The notes beneath the pieces are model-generated. The model saw only the letters and a program-made list of their open reading frames with translations, was not told the DNA's origin and did no database searches. A program made the position numbers and the translations under genes. A stretch of 64,000 nucleotides of DNA from Actinomycetota bacterium (GTDB lineage: Bacteria > Actinomycetota > Acidimicrobiia > Acidimicrobiales > MedAcidi-G1): positions 30,526 through 94,525 of the forward strand of contig JABHCN010000006.1 of assembly GCA_018673475.1 (NCBI GenBank). The letters are read 5' to 3'. This document shows positions 16,783-26,448 of this stretch, in pieces; position 1 is the stretch's first letter; the number at the start of each line of letters is the position of its first letter.

Positions 16783-17100
16783 ATGAACCACGCCCGAATC
16801 GCCGCCGAAGCACTCCGTTTCAGGCTCGGCACGCTGTCCGAACCCAGCGGCAACGGCAACCCCGCGGTCGACACCAGCGAGGCGGGCGAAATCCTCGCCG
16901 CCTGTGGAGATCCGGGCGTCGACTCGGCCCTTCGCATGCTGGGCGACACCTGGCGGGCGGCAGGTCTTGAACCGACCACGATCGACCGGCCCTGGACCGC
17001 CGGTGACACAGCCCGTCTGCGCACCGTGGGTGGCGTGAAGCTGCTCGACACCCTCGACCAGCTCGTGACCGGCGTATCCCGCTGCCGCATTCCACGCTGA
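16783..17100 (+). CDS. small hypothetical protein
   Basis: A 105-residue predicted soluble protein from the ATG at 16783; two in-frame starts lie 6 and 30 bases upstream. It contains alternating Ala/Leu-rich helical segments, a region rich in Gly/Asn/Ser (about 20-30) and two Cys (one near the middle, one near the end). It lies between ferrochelatase and parC in the same direction. Codon use matches its neighbours and the frame is open. I do not recognise the family. Confidence 0.55.
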   Translation: MNHARIAAEALRFRLGTLSEPSGNGNPAVDTSEAGEILAACGDPGVDSALRMLGDTWRAAGLEPTTIDRPWTAGDTARLRTVGGVKLLDTLDQLVTGVSRCRIPR

Positions 17101-17264
17101 CCCTCCCGGGCCTGTCACATGCGATAGGCATGATCACGTGAGCAAGGTCAGACGAGCCACCCCGTCTGATTCTCGGTCACCGACCACCGGCCGAGGCCAG
17201 ATGACCACACCACCCCCGCTGTAGAACCCGGAACAGAACCAGGATCCGGAGGAGAACCAGGACA

Positions 17265-19682
17265 ATGGGCAGACAACAACAACTCCTACCCGAAGAATCG
17301 GCCTTCGCCCGCGAGATCGTCGACGTGCCGGTCGACGAGGAACTGAAAGAGTCGTTCCTCGCCTACTCCCTCTCGGTAATCACGTCACGGGCCATACCCG
17401 ACGTTCGCGACGGCCTCAAGCCGGTCCAACGACGAATCCTCTACGCCATGCTCCGAATGGGCATCCGTCCCGACACCCCCCACCGCAAGAGCGCACGTGT
17501 GGTCGGCGACACCATGGGCCGCTACCACCCGCACGGCGACGCAGCCATCTACGATGCACTCGTCCGAATGGGCCAGGGCTTCGCCCGTGGCATCACCATG
17601 GTCGACCCGCAGGGCAACTTCGGATCCCTCGACGATCCACCGGCAGCACCCCGCTACACCGAGTGTCGCCTCACCGAGGCGGCCATGGCCATGGTCAGCG
17701 AACTAGACGAGGGCACGGTCGACTTCCGACCCACCTACGACGGTGAGTCAGAGGAACCCGTCACCCTGCCGGCCCTGCTCCCTGGTCTGCTGCTGAACGG
17801 CACCACCGGAATCGCCGTCGGCATGGCAACCAACATGGCCCCGCACAATCTGGCCGAGGTTCATGCGGCAATCTCGCTGGTAATGAAGAAGCGCCGGCCG
17901 AAGCCGACCATCGACGAGCTCATGAAGGTCCTGCCCGGCCCCGACTTCCCCAGCGGCGGCATCGTCATCGACGACGGCATCCGCGAGGCGTACGAGACCG
18001 GCAGGGGAACCATCCGCCTACGGGCCCGGGCACATGTAGAGCAGGCCGGCCGCGGCAAACAGGCAATCGTCGTCACCGAACTCCCCTATCAGGTCGGACC
18101 AGAACGGGTCATCGCCAAACTGAAGGAACTCGTCGAAACCGACAAGGTCCAGGGAATCTCCGACTTCAAGAACCTCTCCGACCGATCAACGGGCCTGCGC
18201 ATCCAGATATCCGTCAAGTCGGGTCACAACCCGCAGGCGGTGCTGGGCGAGCTCTACCGGTTCACACCCCTCGAGGAGACCTTCGGCATCAACAACGTGG
18301 TGCTCGTCGACGGCGAGCCCCGCACGCTCGGCATCTACGACCTCTGCAACGAGTACATCGGGCACCGGCTCTCGGTAATCGTCCGCCGCACGAAGCACCG
18401 AATAGCCAGGGCTGAGGACAGGCTCCACATTGTGGCCGGCCTGCTCACAGCACTCGATTCCATAGACGAGGTCGTTGCAGTCATCCGGGGCTCCGAGGAC
18501 ACTGCCGCTGCCCGCAAACAGTTGATGAAACGGTTCAAGTTGAGCCGCATCCAGACCGACCACATTCTCGACATGCCCCTCAAGCGACTCACTGCGCTCG
18601 AGACCAGACGCCTCGCAGGCGAACGAGACCAGCTAACTGCCGACATCGCCGACCTCAAGAAACTGCTGGGCTCCGAGCAACGACGCCGCACCCTGGTGCT
18701 TTCCGAGTTGGCCGGGGCCGTCGAGCAGTTCGGACGGCCCCGCCTCACCGAGATCACCCATCCCGATGACCTCCCTGTCTTTGAGGCCAACAAGGTCGCC
18801 GATGACGTCGCCGACGAGGCCTGCGTCGTCACGCTCACCACCTCGGGCCAGATCGGCCGCCTTCCGGTCGACGGAGCACGCAGGGCCACCCCGGGGCGCC
18901 ACGACGTGCTCGTCGCCTCCATCATCACCCGGACAACCGCCAGGGTCACCGCCGTCACCTCCGAGGGACGTGCCCTCCAGGTCCCTGCAGCCGAACTCGC
19001 CGACGGAGGCGGGCGTGCCCGGGGCGGCTCGGCAACCCAGATCTTCGGCACCAACCGAGGCGAGTCAATCCTGGCCATCGTGTCCGACGGCGCCGAGCCC
19101 CTGATTCTGGTCAGCGCCGGAGGCGTGGCAAAGCGCCTCACCCTCGACGAGGTCGCCGGAACCGCAACCGGAAAGCAGTTGATAAAGCTCAAGCAGGGTG
19201 ACCGGCTTGCTGCCGCGTTCTGCTCCCCGCCCGAGGTCGACATGGTCATGGTGGCCTCCGACGCACAGGTACTGCGCACACCCATAGATGCCATCAGCAT
19301 CCAGGGGCGCGGGGCAGCAGGGGTCGCCGGAATGAAACTTCGGGCCGACGCAACCGTCATCGGTGCGGCGGCGACAATCGGCGACGAGGCCCTGATCACC
19401 GTCACCGACGACTCCTGTGCCAAGGCCACCCCCATGGGGGACCTCGACTCCCGCGGCCGCGGCGGTGTCGGCGTGAGGGTCACCAAGCTTGCCGACGGCG
19501 CCTCGGTGACGCTCATGGAGGTTGGAGAACCACTGGGCCTCCTGGCTGTAATGACCTCCGACGAGGATCCATCCAAGACCGACCCCAACCCGGTGCCGCT
19601 CATCCTCGAACCGGGCCGACGCGACCTCGTCAGCACCTCAACCGAGCGCCAGGTCCTGGCCCTCGGACCGGCGAGGTGGTGA
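17265..19682 (+). CDS. parC: type II DNA topoisomerase subunit A (ParC/GyrA family)
   Basis: An 805-residue DNA-cleaving subunit. The N-terminal segment ([30 protein letters not shown], split here by motif) leads to the catalytic tyrosine region APRYTECRL, the quinolone-site helix ([16 protein letters not shown]) and a C-terminal beta-pinwheel of repeats. I do not see a canonical GyrA box (QRRGGKG), which favours topoisomerase IV (chromosome decatenation) over gyrase, though function cannot be settled by eye. The ATG follows a GGAGGAGAACC leader. It overlaps the subunit B gene by 4 bases (GTGA). Confidence 0.88.
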   Translation: MGRQQQLLPEESAFAREIVDVPVDEELKESFLAYSLSVITSRAIPDVRDGLKPVQRRILYAMLRMGIRPDTPHRKSARVVGDTMGRYHPHGDAAIYDALVRMGQGFARGITMVDPQGNFGSLDDPPAAPRYTECRLTEAAMAMVSELDEGTVDFRPTYDGESEEPVTLPALLPGLLLNGTTGIAVGMATNMAPHNLAEVHAAISLVMKKRRPKPTIDELMKVLPGPDFPSGGIVIDDGIREAYETGRGTIRLRARAHVEQAGRGKQAIVVTELPYQVGPERVIAKLKELVETDKVQGISDFKNLSDRSTGLRIQISVKSGHNPQAVLGELYRFTPLEETFGINNVVLVDGEPRTLGIYDLCNEYIGHRLSVIVRRTKHRIARAEDRLHIVAGLLTALDSIDEVVAVIRGSEDTAAARKQLMKRFKLSRIQTDHILDMPLKRLTALETRRLAGERDQLTADIADLKKLLGSEQRRRTLVLSELAGAVEQFGRPRLTEITHPDDLPVFEANKVADDVADEACVVTLTTSGQIGRLPVDGARRATPGRHDVLVASIITRTTARVTAVTSEGRALQVPAAELADGGGRARGGSATQIFGTNRGESILAIVSDGAEPLILVSAGGVAKRLTLDEVAGTATGKQLIKLKQGDRLAAAFCSPPEVDMVMVASDAQVLRTPIDAISIQGRGAAGVAGMKLRADATVIGAAATIGDEALITVTDDSCAKATPMGDLDSRGRGGVGVRVTKLADGASVTLMEVGEPLGLLAVMTSDEDPSKTDPNPVPLILEPGRRDLVSTSTERQVLALGPARW

Positions 19683-21799
19683 AGGTGGCGGCAAAGACCA
19701 CCGCGCCCAGGCCAGACAGGGCCTCCGGGGCCGACAAGCCCAAGAAGAAGACCGGCGGCACCAACGGCTCCGGCAACGGATACGACGCAGACGCCATCAA
19801 GACCCTCGAGGGGCTCGAAGCCGTACGAAAACGGCCCGGCATGTACATCGGCGGAACCGGCAGCCCCGGGCTCATGCACCTTGTCTGGGAACTCCTCGAC
19901 AACGCCGTCGACGAGGCCGCTGCAGGGTTTGCCACCCGAATCGACATCACCCTCCACCGAGACCGTTCCGTCGAGGTCTCCGACAACGGACGCGGCATTC
20001 CCGTCGACATCCACGCAAAGCGCAAGGTCTCAGCCCTCGAGGTGGTGCTCACCGAACTGCATGCCGGTGGCAAGTTCGGCGGAAGCGCCTACGGAGCCTC
20101 AGGTGGCCTGCACGGTGTCGGCGCATCGGTCGTCAACGCCCTCTCCTCAAAGCTCGTGGCCCAGGTAGACCGCGACGGCCACACCCATGAGCTCGCCTTC
20201 AGAGACAGGGTCGCCGGACAGTTCAGCGGCTCCTCGTTCAAGGCCGGCCACCAGCTCGCCAAGGTGAAGCGGACGGCAAAGACCAGGTCCGGAACCCGTA
20301 TCCGCTTCTGGCACGACCCCGACATCTTTGATGCCGACGCCACCATCGACGCCGACCTGATACGCGAGCGGGTCATCCAGGCCTGCTTTCTCGTACCAGG
20401 CGTCAAGGTCCGTATCACCGACAAGCGGACCGGTGGTGGGGAGCCGTTCGAGTTCATCTCACGTGGTGGCCTCACCGACCTGGTCGACCACAACTCGGCC
20501 GGCGGCAACACCTCCGAGATCATCACCCTCTCCGGAATCGACACCTTCACCGAGCGTGTCCCTGTCGACGGCAAGATGAGCGACGTCGAGCGCGAGTGCA
20601 CCGTAGAGGTAGCCGTCAGGTGGGTCGCCGGCTTCGACACCAGCCTGCAGTCCTTTGTGAACACCATCCCCACCAGCCAGGGTGGTACCCACGTTGCCGG
20701 CTTCGAGCGGGCGGCCACACGTGCGGTAAACGACATCCTCCTCAAGGACACGCGCAAGTTGGCAAAGCTGGCCAGGGACAACAAACACCGGGCCACCAAG
20801 GACGACATTCAGGAGGGCATGGTGGCAGCAATAAAGGTCACCGTCGCCGAACCCCAGTTCAGGGGACAGACCAAACAGGAGTTGGGCACTCCGGCCGTCG
20901 AGAAGGTCGTCTACGACATCGTCAAGCAGGGCTTCGCCGACTGGTTCGGCGGTGGAGGTCCAAAGACCCACATCAACGCAGTCCGCGACAAGTTGGCCAA
21001 CGCCGTAATAAACCGGGTCAGCTCCAAGCAACTGCTGGAGACCAAGCGCCGTGCCGCCAGCATGGGCTCGACCGGAATGCCCGACAAGCTGGCCGACTGC
21101 CGTGAACACGGGCCCAACTCCGAGTTGATAATCGTCGAGGGCGACTCAGCAGCGGGGCCTGCCAAGGCCGGACGCGACGCCCGATTCATGGCGATCCTGC
21201 CGCTGCGCGGCAAGGTGGTCAACGCCGGCAAGGCCACCCTCAAACAGGTCCTCGACAACACCGAGGCCCAGGCGCTCTTTACCGCAGTCGGCGCCGGTGC
21301 CGGCAAGGAGTTCAACATCGATGATGCCCGCTACGGGCGCATCATCATTCTCTGCGATGCCGACGTCGACGGCAGTCACATCCGCTGTCTCCTGTTGACC
21401 CTCATCCACGAGTTCATGAAGCCTCTCCTCGACGAGGGTCGCGTCTTTGCCGCCCAGCCACCCCTGTTCACATGCAGGGTCGGCGACACCATCCACCGGG
21501 CGTTCAGCGACGAGGAGCGCGACGCCATCACAGCCGAGTTGACAAAGGGGAAGCGCAAGGCCGAGAGCCTGGTGTGGCAGAGGTTCAAGGGGCTCGGTGA
21601 AATGAACGTCGACGAACTGGCCGAGTGCGCCCTCGATCCGGGCACCCGCATCCTCAAGCGCCTCACCATCGACGACGCCAAGGCAGCCAAGCGAACGGCA
21701 TCGCTGTTTGAGACCCTCATGGGGTCCGATGTGGCGAGGCGCCGTGACTACCTGGTGGCCAACAGTTCCCTTCTCGACCCCGACGCCCTCGACATATGA
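19679..21799 (+). CDS. parE: type II DNA topoisomerase subunit B (ParE/GyrB family)
   Basis: A 706-residue ATPase subunit. GHKL ATP-binding motifs are clear (LEAVRKRPGMYIGG, ELLDNAVDEA, DNGRGIPVD, GGLHGVGASVVNALS), followed by the transducer and the TOPRIM domain (IVEGDSAAGPAK, DADVDGSHI) and the C-terminal RFKGLGEMN motif. The N-terminal 40 residues are a Lys/Gly/Thr-rich extension. The start is taken at the GTG that overlaps the parC stop, with GTGs one codon before and two codons after as alternatives. The A-before-B order is the reverse of the usual gyrBA. Confidence 0.9.
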   Translation: MKVAAKTTAPRPDRASGADKPKKKTGGTNGSGNGYDADAIKTLEGLEAVRKRPGMYIGGTGSPGLMHLVWELLDNAVDEAAAGFATRIDITLHRDRSVEVSDNGRGIPVDIHAKRKVSALEVVLTELHAGGKFGGSAYGASGGLHGVGASVVNALSSKLVAQVDRDGHTHELAFRDRVAGQFSGSSFKAGHQLAKVKRTAKTRSGTRIRFWHDPDIFDADATIDADLIRERVIQACFLVPGVKVRITDKRTGGGEPFEFISRGGLTDLVDHNSAGGNTSEIITLSGIDTFTERVPVDGKMSDVERECTVEVAVRWVAGFDTSLQSFVNTIPTSQGGTHVAGFERAATRAVNDILLKDTRKLAKLARDNKHRATKDDIQEGMVAAIKVTVAEPQFRGQTKQELGTPAVEKVVYDIVKQGFADWFGGGGPKTHINAVRDKLANAVINRVSSKQLLETKRRAASMGSTGMPDKLADCREHGPNSELIIVEGDSAAGPAKAGRDARFMAILPLRGKVVNAGKATLKQVLDNTEAQALFTAVGAGAGKEFNIDDARYGRIIILCDADVDGSHIRCLLLTLIHEFMKPLLDEGRVFAAQPPLFTCRVGDTIHRAFSDEERDAITAELTKGKRKAESLVWQRFKGLGEMNVDELAECALDPGTRILKRLTIDDAKAAKRTASLFETLMGSDVARRRDYLVANSSLLDPDALDI

Positions 21800-21830
21800 G
21801 CCGAGCCGACACGAACCCCCCGGCCCGGCC

Positions 21831-22688
21831 ATGACCGAGGCCCCCAGCGGGTCCCCTCCCGTGGCATCCCTGCCGCGCTTCTTTTCACCGTCGGCGGCTT
21901 CCACCTACGACAAGTGTCCACGCAGGTGGAAGCACCGCTACATCGACAAGCTGCCCGACCCGCCCGGCGAGGCGGCGCTGGTCGGCACGTTCTCCCACCG
22001 GGTGCTGGAGCTCCTCTGCGGAGAGGAACCGTCCCTCCGAACGATCGAGAGGGCACAGGAACTCGCCCGCGATGTCTGGCCCTCCATCTCGGCCCACCGG
22101 GACTACCGGGCCCTGAACCTCGAGCCCGAGGCCGAACGCGAGTTCCGCTGGAAGTCCTGGAGGGCAATCGAGGGGCTCTGGGGCCTCGAGAATCCGGCCC
22201 TTGTCGACGTCCGCTCCACCGAACAGCGCCTGACCGCCGAGGTCGCCGGAGTTCCCTTCCGGGGGATAGTCGACCGAATGGACAACACCGATGCCGGTCT
22301 GGCCATCACCGACTACAAGTCCGGGAAGGCACCCATGCCGAACCGTCGCCCGGAGGCACTGTCACAGGTTCTCCTGTATGCGGCAGCGGTCGAGGCCGAC
22401 ACCGGCGAGCGCCCTGTTCAGGTCCGGCTTCTCTACCTGGGCCAGGAGGCAATCGAGGAAACGGTCACTGACAAGGGGCTGGCCGCGGCCACCGGTGGCC
22501 TGGCATCGTCCTGGGCAAGCCTGGAGACCGACTGCTCCTCTGGCCGGTTCGAGGTTCGCCCGGGCCCACTCTGCGGCTGGTGCCCCTACGTGGAGATCTG
22601 CAAGGAGGGCAGGTCAGAGGTCGTCAGGCGCGCAAAGGCGGGCCGAATGCGAAAGGACGCTCCTGCCAGGGCAGCCCTGGGTATCTGA
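21831..22688 (+). CDS. RecB-like PD-(D/E)XK nuclease with Fe-S cluster
   Basis: A 285-residue stand-alone nuclease of the PD-(D/E)XK (RecB/AddB/Cas4-like) group. The start of the fold (FSPSAASTYDKCPRRW) supplies Cys29. The catalytic Asp (GIVDRMD) and the DYKSGK core lie at about residues 142-165. C-terminal cysteines 248, 251 and 257 (CGWCPYVEIC) complete a four-Cys 4Fe-4S site. Proteins of this type are common in actinobacteria and probably trim DNA ends during repair. It directly follows parE by 31 bases. Confidence 0.85.
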   Translation: MTEAPSGSPPVASLPRFFSPSAASTYDKCPRRWKHRYIDKLPDPPGEAALVGTFSHRVLELLCGEEPSLRTIERAQELARDVWPSISAHRDYRALNLEPEAEREFRWKSWRAIEGLWGLENPALVDVRSTEQRLTAEVAGVPFRGIVDRMDNTDAGLAITDYKSGKAPMPNRRPEALSQVLLYAAAVEADTGERPVQVRLLYLGQEAIEETVTDKGLAAATGGLASSWASLETDCSSGRFEVRPGPLCGWCPYVEICKEGRSEVVRRAKAGRMRKDAPARAALGI

Positions 22689-22704
22689 GCCCGGGTCTGT
22701 CAGA

Positions 22705-23067
22705 TCAGCGCCGACTACGGCGACGGCGGGCCGAGAGCATCACCACAAAGGCAATCACGGCTCCCAGAACGGCCAGGCGCCGCAGGCGGTCGGCGTTCTC
22801 ATCGGTCATCTCAACCAGTGGGGTGTCAAACGGCGGCCGGGGGTCGGCACCAGACGGCGTTCCCTCGCCGGCCGAAGCTTCACCCGCTGTGACCTCACCA
22901 TCGGGTGACAGATCCTCGACCGCTGCCGCTACCGGCTCGGGCACCGCTGGCTCGCCGGTGGCCTGTTCAACCGGCTTCAGGGGCACCTGACCGAGCAGGT
23001 CGTCTACGGGACTGTCGTCTGTAACCGAAGGTCGGGCTCGTCGGGCCTGTGGGTCGTATCCGGCCAT
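22705..23067 (-). CDS. small acidic tail-anchored membrane protein
   Basis: A 120-residue protein with no N-terminal signal. The first 95 residues are acidic, Pro/Glu-rich and probably disordered. A single hydrophobic helix (about 98-111, LAVLGAVIAFVVML) is followed by an Arg-rich end (ARRRRSRR), the layout of a C-terminal tail anchor with the bulk of the protein in the cytoplasm. Its ATG overlaps the parA stop by one base, so it is translationally coupled to ParA and is a candidate membrane partner. No family recognised. Confidence 0.65.
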   Translation of the reverse strand: MAGYDPQARRARPSVTDDSPVDDLLGQVPLKPVEQATGEPAVPEPVAAAVEDLSPDGEVTAGEASAGEGTPSGADPRPPFDTPLVEMTDENADRLRRLAVLGAVIAFVVMLSARRRRSRR

Positions 23068-23891
23068 CAGGTCTCTCCCTGCTGTGGTGATTCGGGGCGA
23101 CTGGGGCCGTCGGTGGCGGCGTGCCCGAGCAGCACATCGAGCAGCACATCGAACTCTCCGGCTGCCTCTGACGCACCGGCCCGCCTCCCGAGCGAATGAA
23201 TCGGCCTCGACTGGGCGGAGGCCTCAGAGACTGCGGCCCTCAGGTGGACCGGCGGAAGGCACTTCCCCGGGTATGCGGCATCCAGCTGGTCATGCCAGTA
23301 GCGACCATCACGGGTGCGGCCAAGCCTGTTGATGGCTATGCCCTTGACAACGGGACCACCGTCGAACCGGCGGCTCTGAATCCGGCTGACTGTCTGGAGC
23401 ATTCGTCCGACCCCGTCGACCGCCCATGCACCCGGCTCAGTTACGACCATCACGGAATCAACGGCGAAGAGGGCGTTGATCGTGAGAAGGCCGAGAGAGG
23501 GCGGGCAGTCGACAAGGACAAGCGGCACCGAACAGCCGCTCATGGCCAGGCTGAGCCGGTCCTGGGCCCCAAGCGGGTCGGTCGCCAGCTGCGGTTCACG
23601 GGCTGCGAGTGCAGGCGAGGAGGCGGCCACCAGGGGCCTCCGGCCGCTGTCATGGGGCCATGCGGTGGTCTCCATTACCGACTCGATTCCGCCGGGGCTC
23701 TCGTCGGCAAGCACCGAGTCGACGCTGCGGGTCGGCTCAAACACGCCGAGGCCCGTCGTGGCGTTTCCCTGTGGGTCGATGTCTACGACGAGGGTCTCGA
23801 TGCCGCGGTGGGCGGCCGCCGAGGCGAGGCCCAGAACAACCGTGGTCTTGCCGACACCGCCCTTCTGGTTCACCACCGCAATTGAGGTCAC
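23067..23891 (-). CDS. orphan ParA/MinD-type ATPase
   Basis: A 274-residue ParA-family ATPase. It has the deviant Walker A (KGGVGKTT, 10-17), Walker A' (VDIDPQGNATTGLG) and Walker B (LVDCPPSLGLLTINAL) motifs. It lacks an N-terminal DNA-binding HTH, and no parB or parS lies nearby, so it is not the main chromosome-segregation locus. Such orphan ParAs position cellular cargo on the nucleoid. The only linked gene is the tail-anchored protein downstream. The start is a GTG 6 bases after a TAGGTT box. Confidence 0.88.
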   Translation of the reverse strand: MTSIAVVNQKGGVGKTTVVLGLASAAAHRGIETLVVDIDPQGNATTGLGVFEPTRSVDSVLADESPGGIESVMETTAWPHDSGRRPLVAASSPALAAREPQLATDPLGAQDRLSLAMSGCSVPLVLVDCPPSLGLLTINALFAVDSVMVVTEPGAWAVDGVGRMLQTVSRIQSRRFDGGPVVKGIAINRLGRTRDGRYWHDQLDAAYPGKCLPPVHLRAAVSEASAQSRPIHSLGRRAGASEAAGEFDVLLDVLLGHAATDGPSRPESPQQGET

Positions 23892-23897
23892 AGGGGA

Positions 23898-23903
23898 AAC
23901 CTA
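23898..23903 (-). promoter_or_regulatory. leaderless-type -10 box (TAGGTT) for parA
   Basis: TAGGTT on the minus strand, 6 bases before the GTG at 23891. The divergent fpg gene has its own box about 45 bases away. Confidence 0.5.
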
Positions 23904-23947
23904 ACCCAACCGGTCAGGTCGGCCGGGTGCTCCACCGGGCCGGGCGG

Positions 23948-23953
23948 TACCTT
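23948..23953 (+). promoter_or_regulatory. leaderless-type -10 box (TACCTT) for fpg
   Basis: TACCTT lies 6 bases before the GTG at 23960, which is fixed independently because the mature enzyme must begin PELPEVE. Confidence 0.5.
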
Positions 23954-23959
23954 GGGTCG

Positions 23960-24784
23960 GTGCCTGAGTTGCCCGAGGTGGAGACGGTGAGGCGTCAGTT
24001 GGAGCCCCTCATCGTGGGAACCCGCATAACCGGCTGCCGTGCCCACCCTTCTCCACGGTTCCGCGACGCCTCCCTGGCCACGGGTCACAGGATTCACCAG
24101 ATCAATCGGCGCGGAAAGTACCTGCTGGTCGGCCTGCACATGTCTGCGGCAGCCGATCCCGTTCCCACGCAGGAACTGGTGATCCACCTTGGGATGACCG
24201 GAGGGGTCAGCGTCGGCGACTCCCCTCCCGATGACCCCTACCTGCGTGCGTGCTGGTCCCTGGGCGACGGCAGGTACATGGCATTCCGGGACATTCGGCG
24301 GTTCGGCCGACTTGCTGTTGTCGCGGCCGGCGAGTACTCCCTTCTTCCAACCCTGCATCGGCTGGGGCCTGAACCGTTTGACCCCTCGCTGGACGGTGTC
24401 GCATTCCACTCGGCGCTCAGTGCCAGCCGACGCCATGTGAAGACGAACCTCCTGTCGCAACGCCCGATCGCAGGGGTGGGCAACATCTACGCCGATGAGG
24501 CCCTGTGGAGGGCCCGCATCAACCCGGCGGCGCGCAGGGTTGGCCGCGAGAGGGCCGCGGTTCTGCTTGATTCGATCAGGGCCGTGCTGGGCGAGGCGCT
24601 CGCCAACAACGGCACGACCCTGCGGGACTACCGGACTCCCGATGGCGAATCGGGTCGCAACCAGGAGCGTCTGGACTGCTACGGGCGGGGTGGCCAGCCG
24701 TGCAGGGCCTGTGGGGCAGCGCTGGCGACACGCCAGCTGGACCAGCGGACCACGACATGGTGTCGCTCCTGTCAGGCCAGATGA
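23960..24784 (+). CDS. mutM: formamidopyrimidine-DNA glycosylase
   Basis: A 274-residue base-excision repair glycosylase/lyase for 8-oxoguanine and formamidopyrimidines. It begins PELPEVETVRR, so Pro2 is the catalytic nucleophile and Glu3 is conserved; this fixes the GTG start. Other features are the INRRGKYLL segment with the conserved Lys, the helix-two-turn-helix (GVGNIYADEALWRARINP) and the C-terminal zinc finger with four Cys (CYGRGGQPCRACG ... WCRSCQ). Length is typical. Confidence 0.95.
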   Translation: MPELPEVETVRRQLEPLIVGTRITGCRAHPSPRFRDASLATGHRIHQINRRGKYLLVGLHMSAAADPVPTQELVIHLGMTGGVSVGDSPPDDPYLRACWSLGDGRYMAFRDIRRFGRLAVVAAGEYSLLPTLHRLGPEPFDPSLDGVAFHSALSASRRHVKTNLLSQRPIAGVGNIYADEALWRARINPAARRVGRERAAVLLDSIRAVLGEALANNGTTLRDYRTPDGESGRNQERLDCYGRGGQPCRACGAALATRQLDQRTTTWCRSCQAR

Positions 24785-24854
24785 GACAGGCGGGGTGAGG
24801 CGGGCCGGGCGTGAACTCCCTCCCGGGTGCACCTACCGACCACCGGGCACAACC

Positions 24855-24860
24855 TACGCT
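24855..24860 (+). promoter_or_regulatory. leaderless-type -10 box (TACGCT) for the DUF3048 gene
   Basis: TACGCT lies 7 bases before the GTG at 24868. It argues for that start instead of the GTG at 24811. Confidence 0.4.
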
Positions 24861-24867
24861 CCAGCCC

Positions 24868-26442
24868 GTGCGTCGTTCCCGTTTCCTGACCCTGTTGCCT
24901 GCTGCCCTGGCCATCACCGCTGTCACAGCCGGAATCGTTGCTGCAGGGCCGTATGACAGCGAGGTCGCAGCCAGCCTCGAGCAGATTGACACCCACCACG
25001 AGGCGATCGCCGCAAGCCATGACCAGATCGCCGCCCTCCAGGAGGAGTTGCTGGTCATTGACGACCGCATCGCCGCCGCCGAGGCTGTCCTGGCCGCAGG
25101 TGACGACGCTCTGCTGCTGCTACCTGTGCAGATGGAGTTGTTGGCCGATGAGTTCGTCGACATCGTCTTTTCCCGCAATGAGCCGGCGACCCTGCGCCAC
25201 AAGATGGCGATCGATTCGTACGTCCGCAACAACGACCGCCTGAACGCTGTGCTCAACCAGTCGTCCCAGATGACCCAGCAGGCCCTCGAGGATGCCCGCA
25301 ACCGCCTGCTCTACGACTCCGTGATCGAACTGGCGCTCAGCCGACTCGAGGTGGTCGACGCCAGGCTCCGTCTGGCCGCCGACAAGATCGATGGCATGAG
25401 GGGCACGATCAGCGAGGCCGAGGATCGCCAGAGGGAGTCGGTCGACAGGCTCGAGGCCGAGCGGGCGGAGATCCCGCTCGTCGAGGCCCGCATCGTCGAG
25501 GTCCGCAGCCAGATCACCGAGTTCGAGGCACAGATCAAGGGCATCGAGGAGGAGATCGTGCGTCTCGAGAAGATGTCCATCACCACGAAGTGGACAGGGC
25601 TGCAGGGAACCGACGTGGGCCGTCCGGTTCTGGCGGTGAAGATCGACAACGTGACACGGGCCCACCCTCAGTCAGGCATCAACCAGGCCGACGTCGTGTA
25701 CGAGGAACTTGTCGAGGCAGGCATCAGTCGCCTGATAGCGGTGTTCCAGTCGACCGACGCTCCTGTCGTCGGGCCGGTGCGATCAGCCAGAACGTCTGAC
25801 CCGCCACTGTTGACGGGTTATGACCGGCCGCTGTTCGCCTACTCGGGCGCCAACCGCGGCACCCAGGAGGCGGTCGATGCCTCGCCACTGGTAGACGTCG
25901 GCCACGACTCTGCACCCTCCCACTTCTGGAGGTCAACTGACCGCCGGGCACCGCACAACCTGTTCACCTCCACCGCCGGGCTCTGGGGGTTGCACCCCGA
26001 GCGCACCTCGGTACCACCTGAGCCGTTCTCGTTCAGGTTCGAGGGTGAGGCCCTCCACGATGTCGCTGAACCTGCGGCCGGGGTGTTCATCGATTTTGGC
26101 CGCACCGAGGTCGACTACGAGTGGAACGGCTCCGGGTGGCAGCGAACCCACAACGGTGAGCCCCACGTTGACGACCAGGGTCTCCGGGTGGCTCCACCGA
26201 ACATGGTTGTCATGTTCACCGAATACGGAACCAGTTCCGCCGATTCCAGATCTCCTGAGGCGATCACGAGCGGATCCGGACAGGCCTGGGTGTTTACCAG
26301 CGGTCAGATCATCCGCGGCGAGTGGAGGCGGACCGACTCCGATCTGCCTGCCAGGCTGACCGTTGGAGGCGAACCGATCCGCCTCACACCGGGGCGGACA
26401 TGGGTGGCCCTGGCTCCGCCCAGTTCGGCAACCTGGCGCTGA
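24868..26442 (+). CDS. DUF3048 exported protein with N-terminal coiled coil
   Basis: A 524-residue exported protein. A signal or anchor segment (about 5-27) is followed by about 210 residues of heptad-like, Glu/Ala/Leu/Asp-rich coiled coil, then a DUF3048 (YerB-like) module starting at about 250. That module is recognised by RPVLAVKIDN, HPQSGINQADVVYEELVEAGISR and VGPVRSAR. DUF3048 proteins are extracytoplasmic and of unknown function, often next to cell-envelope genes. The start is a GTG chosen for the basic N-terminus and the -10 box; a GTG at 24811 would add 19 residues. It lies tail to tail with map. Confidence 0.8.
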   Translation: MRRSRFLTLLPAALAITAVTAGIVAAGPYDSEVAASLEQIDTHHEAIAASHDQIAALQEELLVIDDRIAAAEAVLAAGDDALLLLPVQMELLADEFVDIVFSRNEPATLRHKMAIDSYVRNNDRLNAVLNQSSQMTQQALEDARNRLLYDSVIELALSRLEVVDARLRLAADKIDGMRGTISEAEDRQRESVDRLEAERAEIPLVEARIVEVRSQITEFEAQIKGIEEEIVRLEKMSITTKWTGLQGTDVGRPVLAVKIDNVTRAHPQSGINQADVVYEELVEAGISRLIAVFQSTDAPVVGPVRSARTSDPPLLTGYDRPLFAYSGANRGTQEAVDASPLVDVGHDSAPSHFWRSTDRRAPHNLFTSTAGLWGLHPERTSVPPEPFSFRFEGEALHDVAEPAAGVFIDFGRTEVDYEWNGSGWQRTHNGEPHVDDQGLRVAPPNMVVMFTEYGTSSADSRSPEAITSGSGQAWVFTSGQIIRGEWRRTDSDLPARLTVGGEPIRLTPGRTWVALAPPSSATWR

Positions 26443-26448
26443 TCCTCC

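Noticed and set aside
17101..17264. The 164-base gap before parC as a site for an ncRNA or SOS box
   Set aside because: I found only a purine-rich leader (GGAGGAGAACC) and no convincing LexA palindrome or stable conserved-looking fold.
18335..20014. Long open frame (about 560 codons) on the minus strand over parC/parE
   Set aside because: It is the antisense of strongly conserved topoisomerase coding sequence, with no motifs, no ribosome site and skewed Ser/Arg/Thr composition typical of shadow frames in GC-rich DNA.
21831..22688. Nuclease with Fe-S cysteines as Cas4
   Set aside because: No CRISPR array or cas gene is visible, and the length and sequence fit the general RecB-like family better.
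23067..23891. ParA as evidence of the chromosome origin or a plasmid
   Set aside because: No parB, parS-like repeats, dnaA or rep gene lies nearby; the surrounding genes are ordinary chromosomal housekeeping genes.
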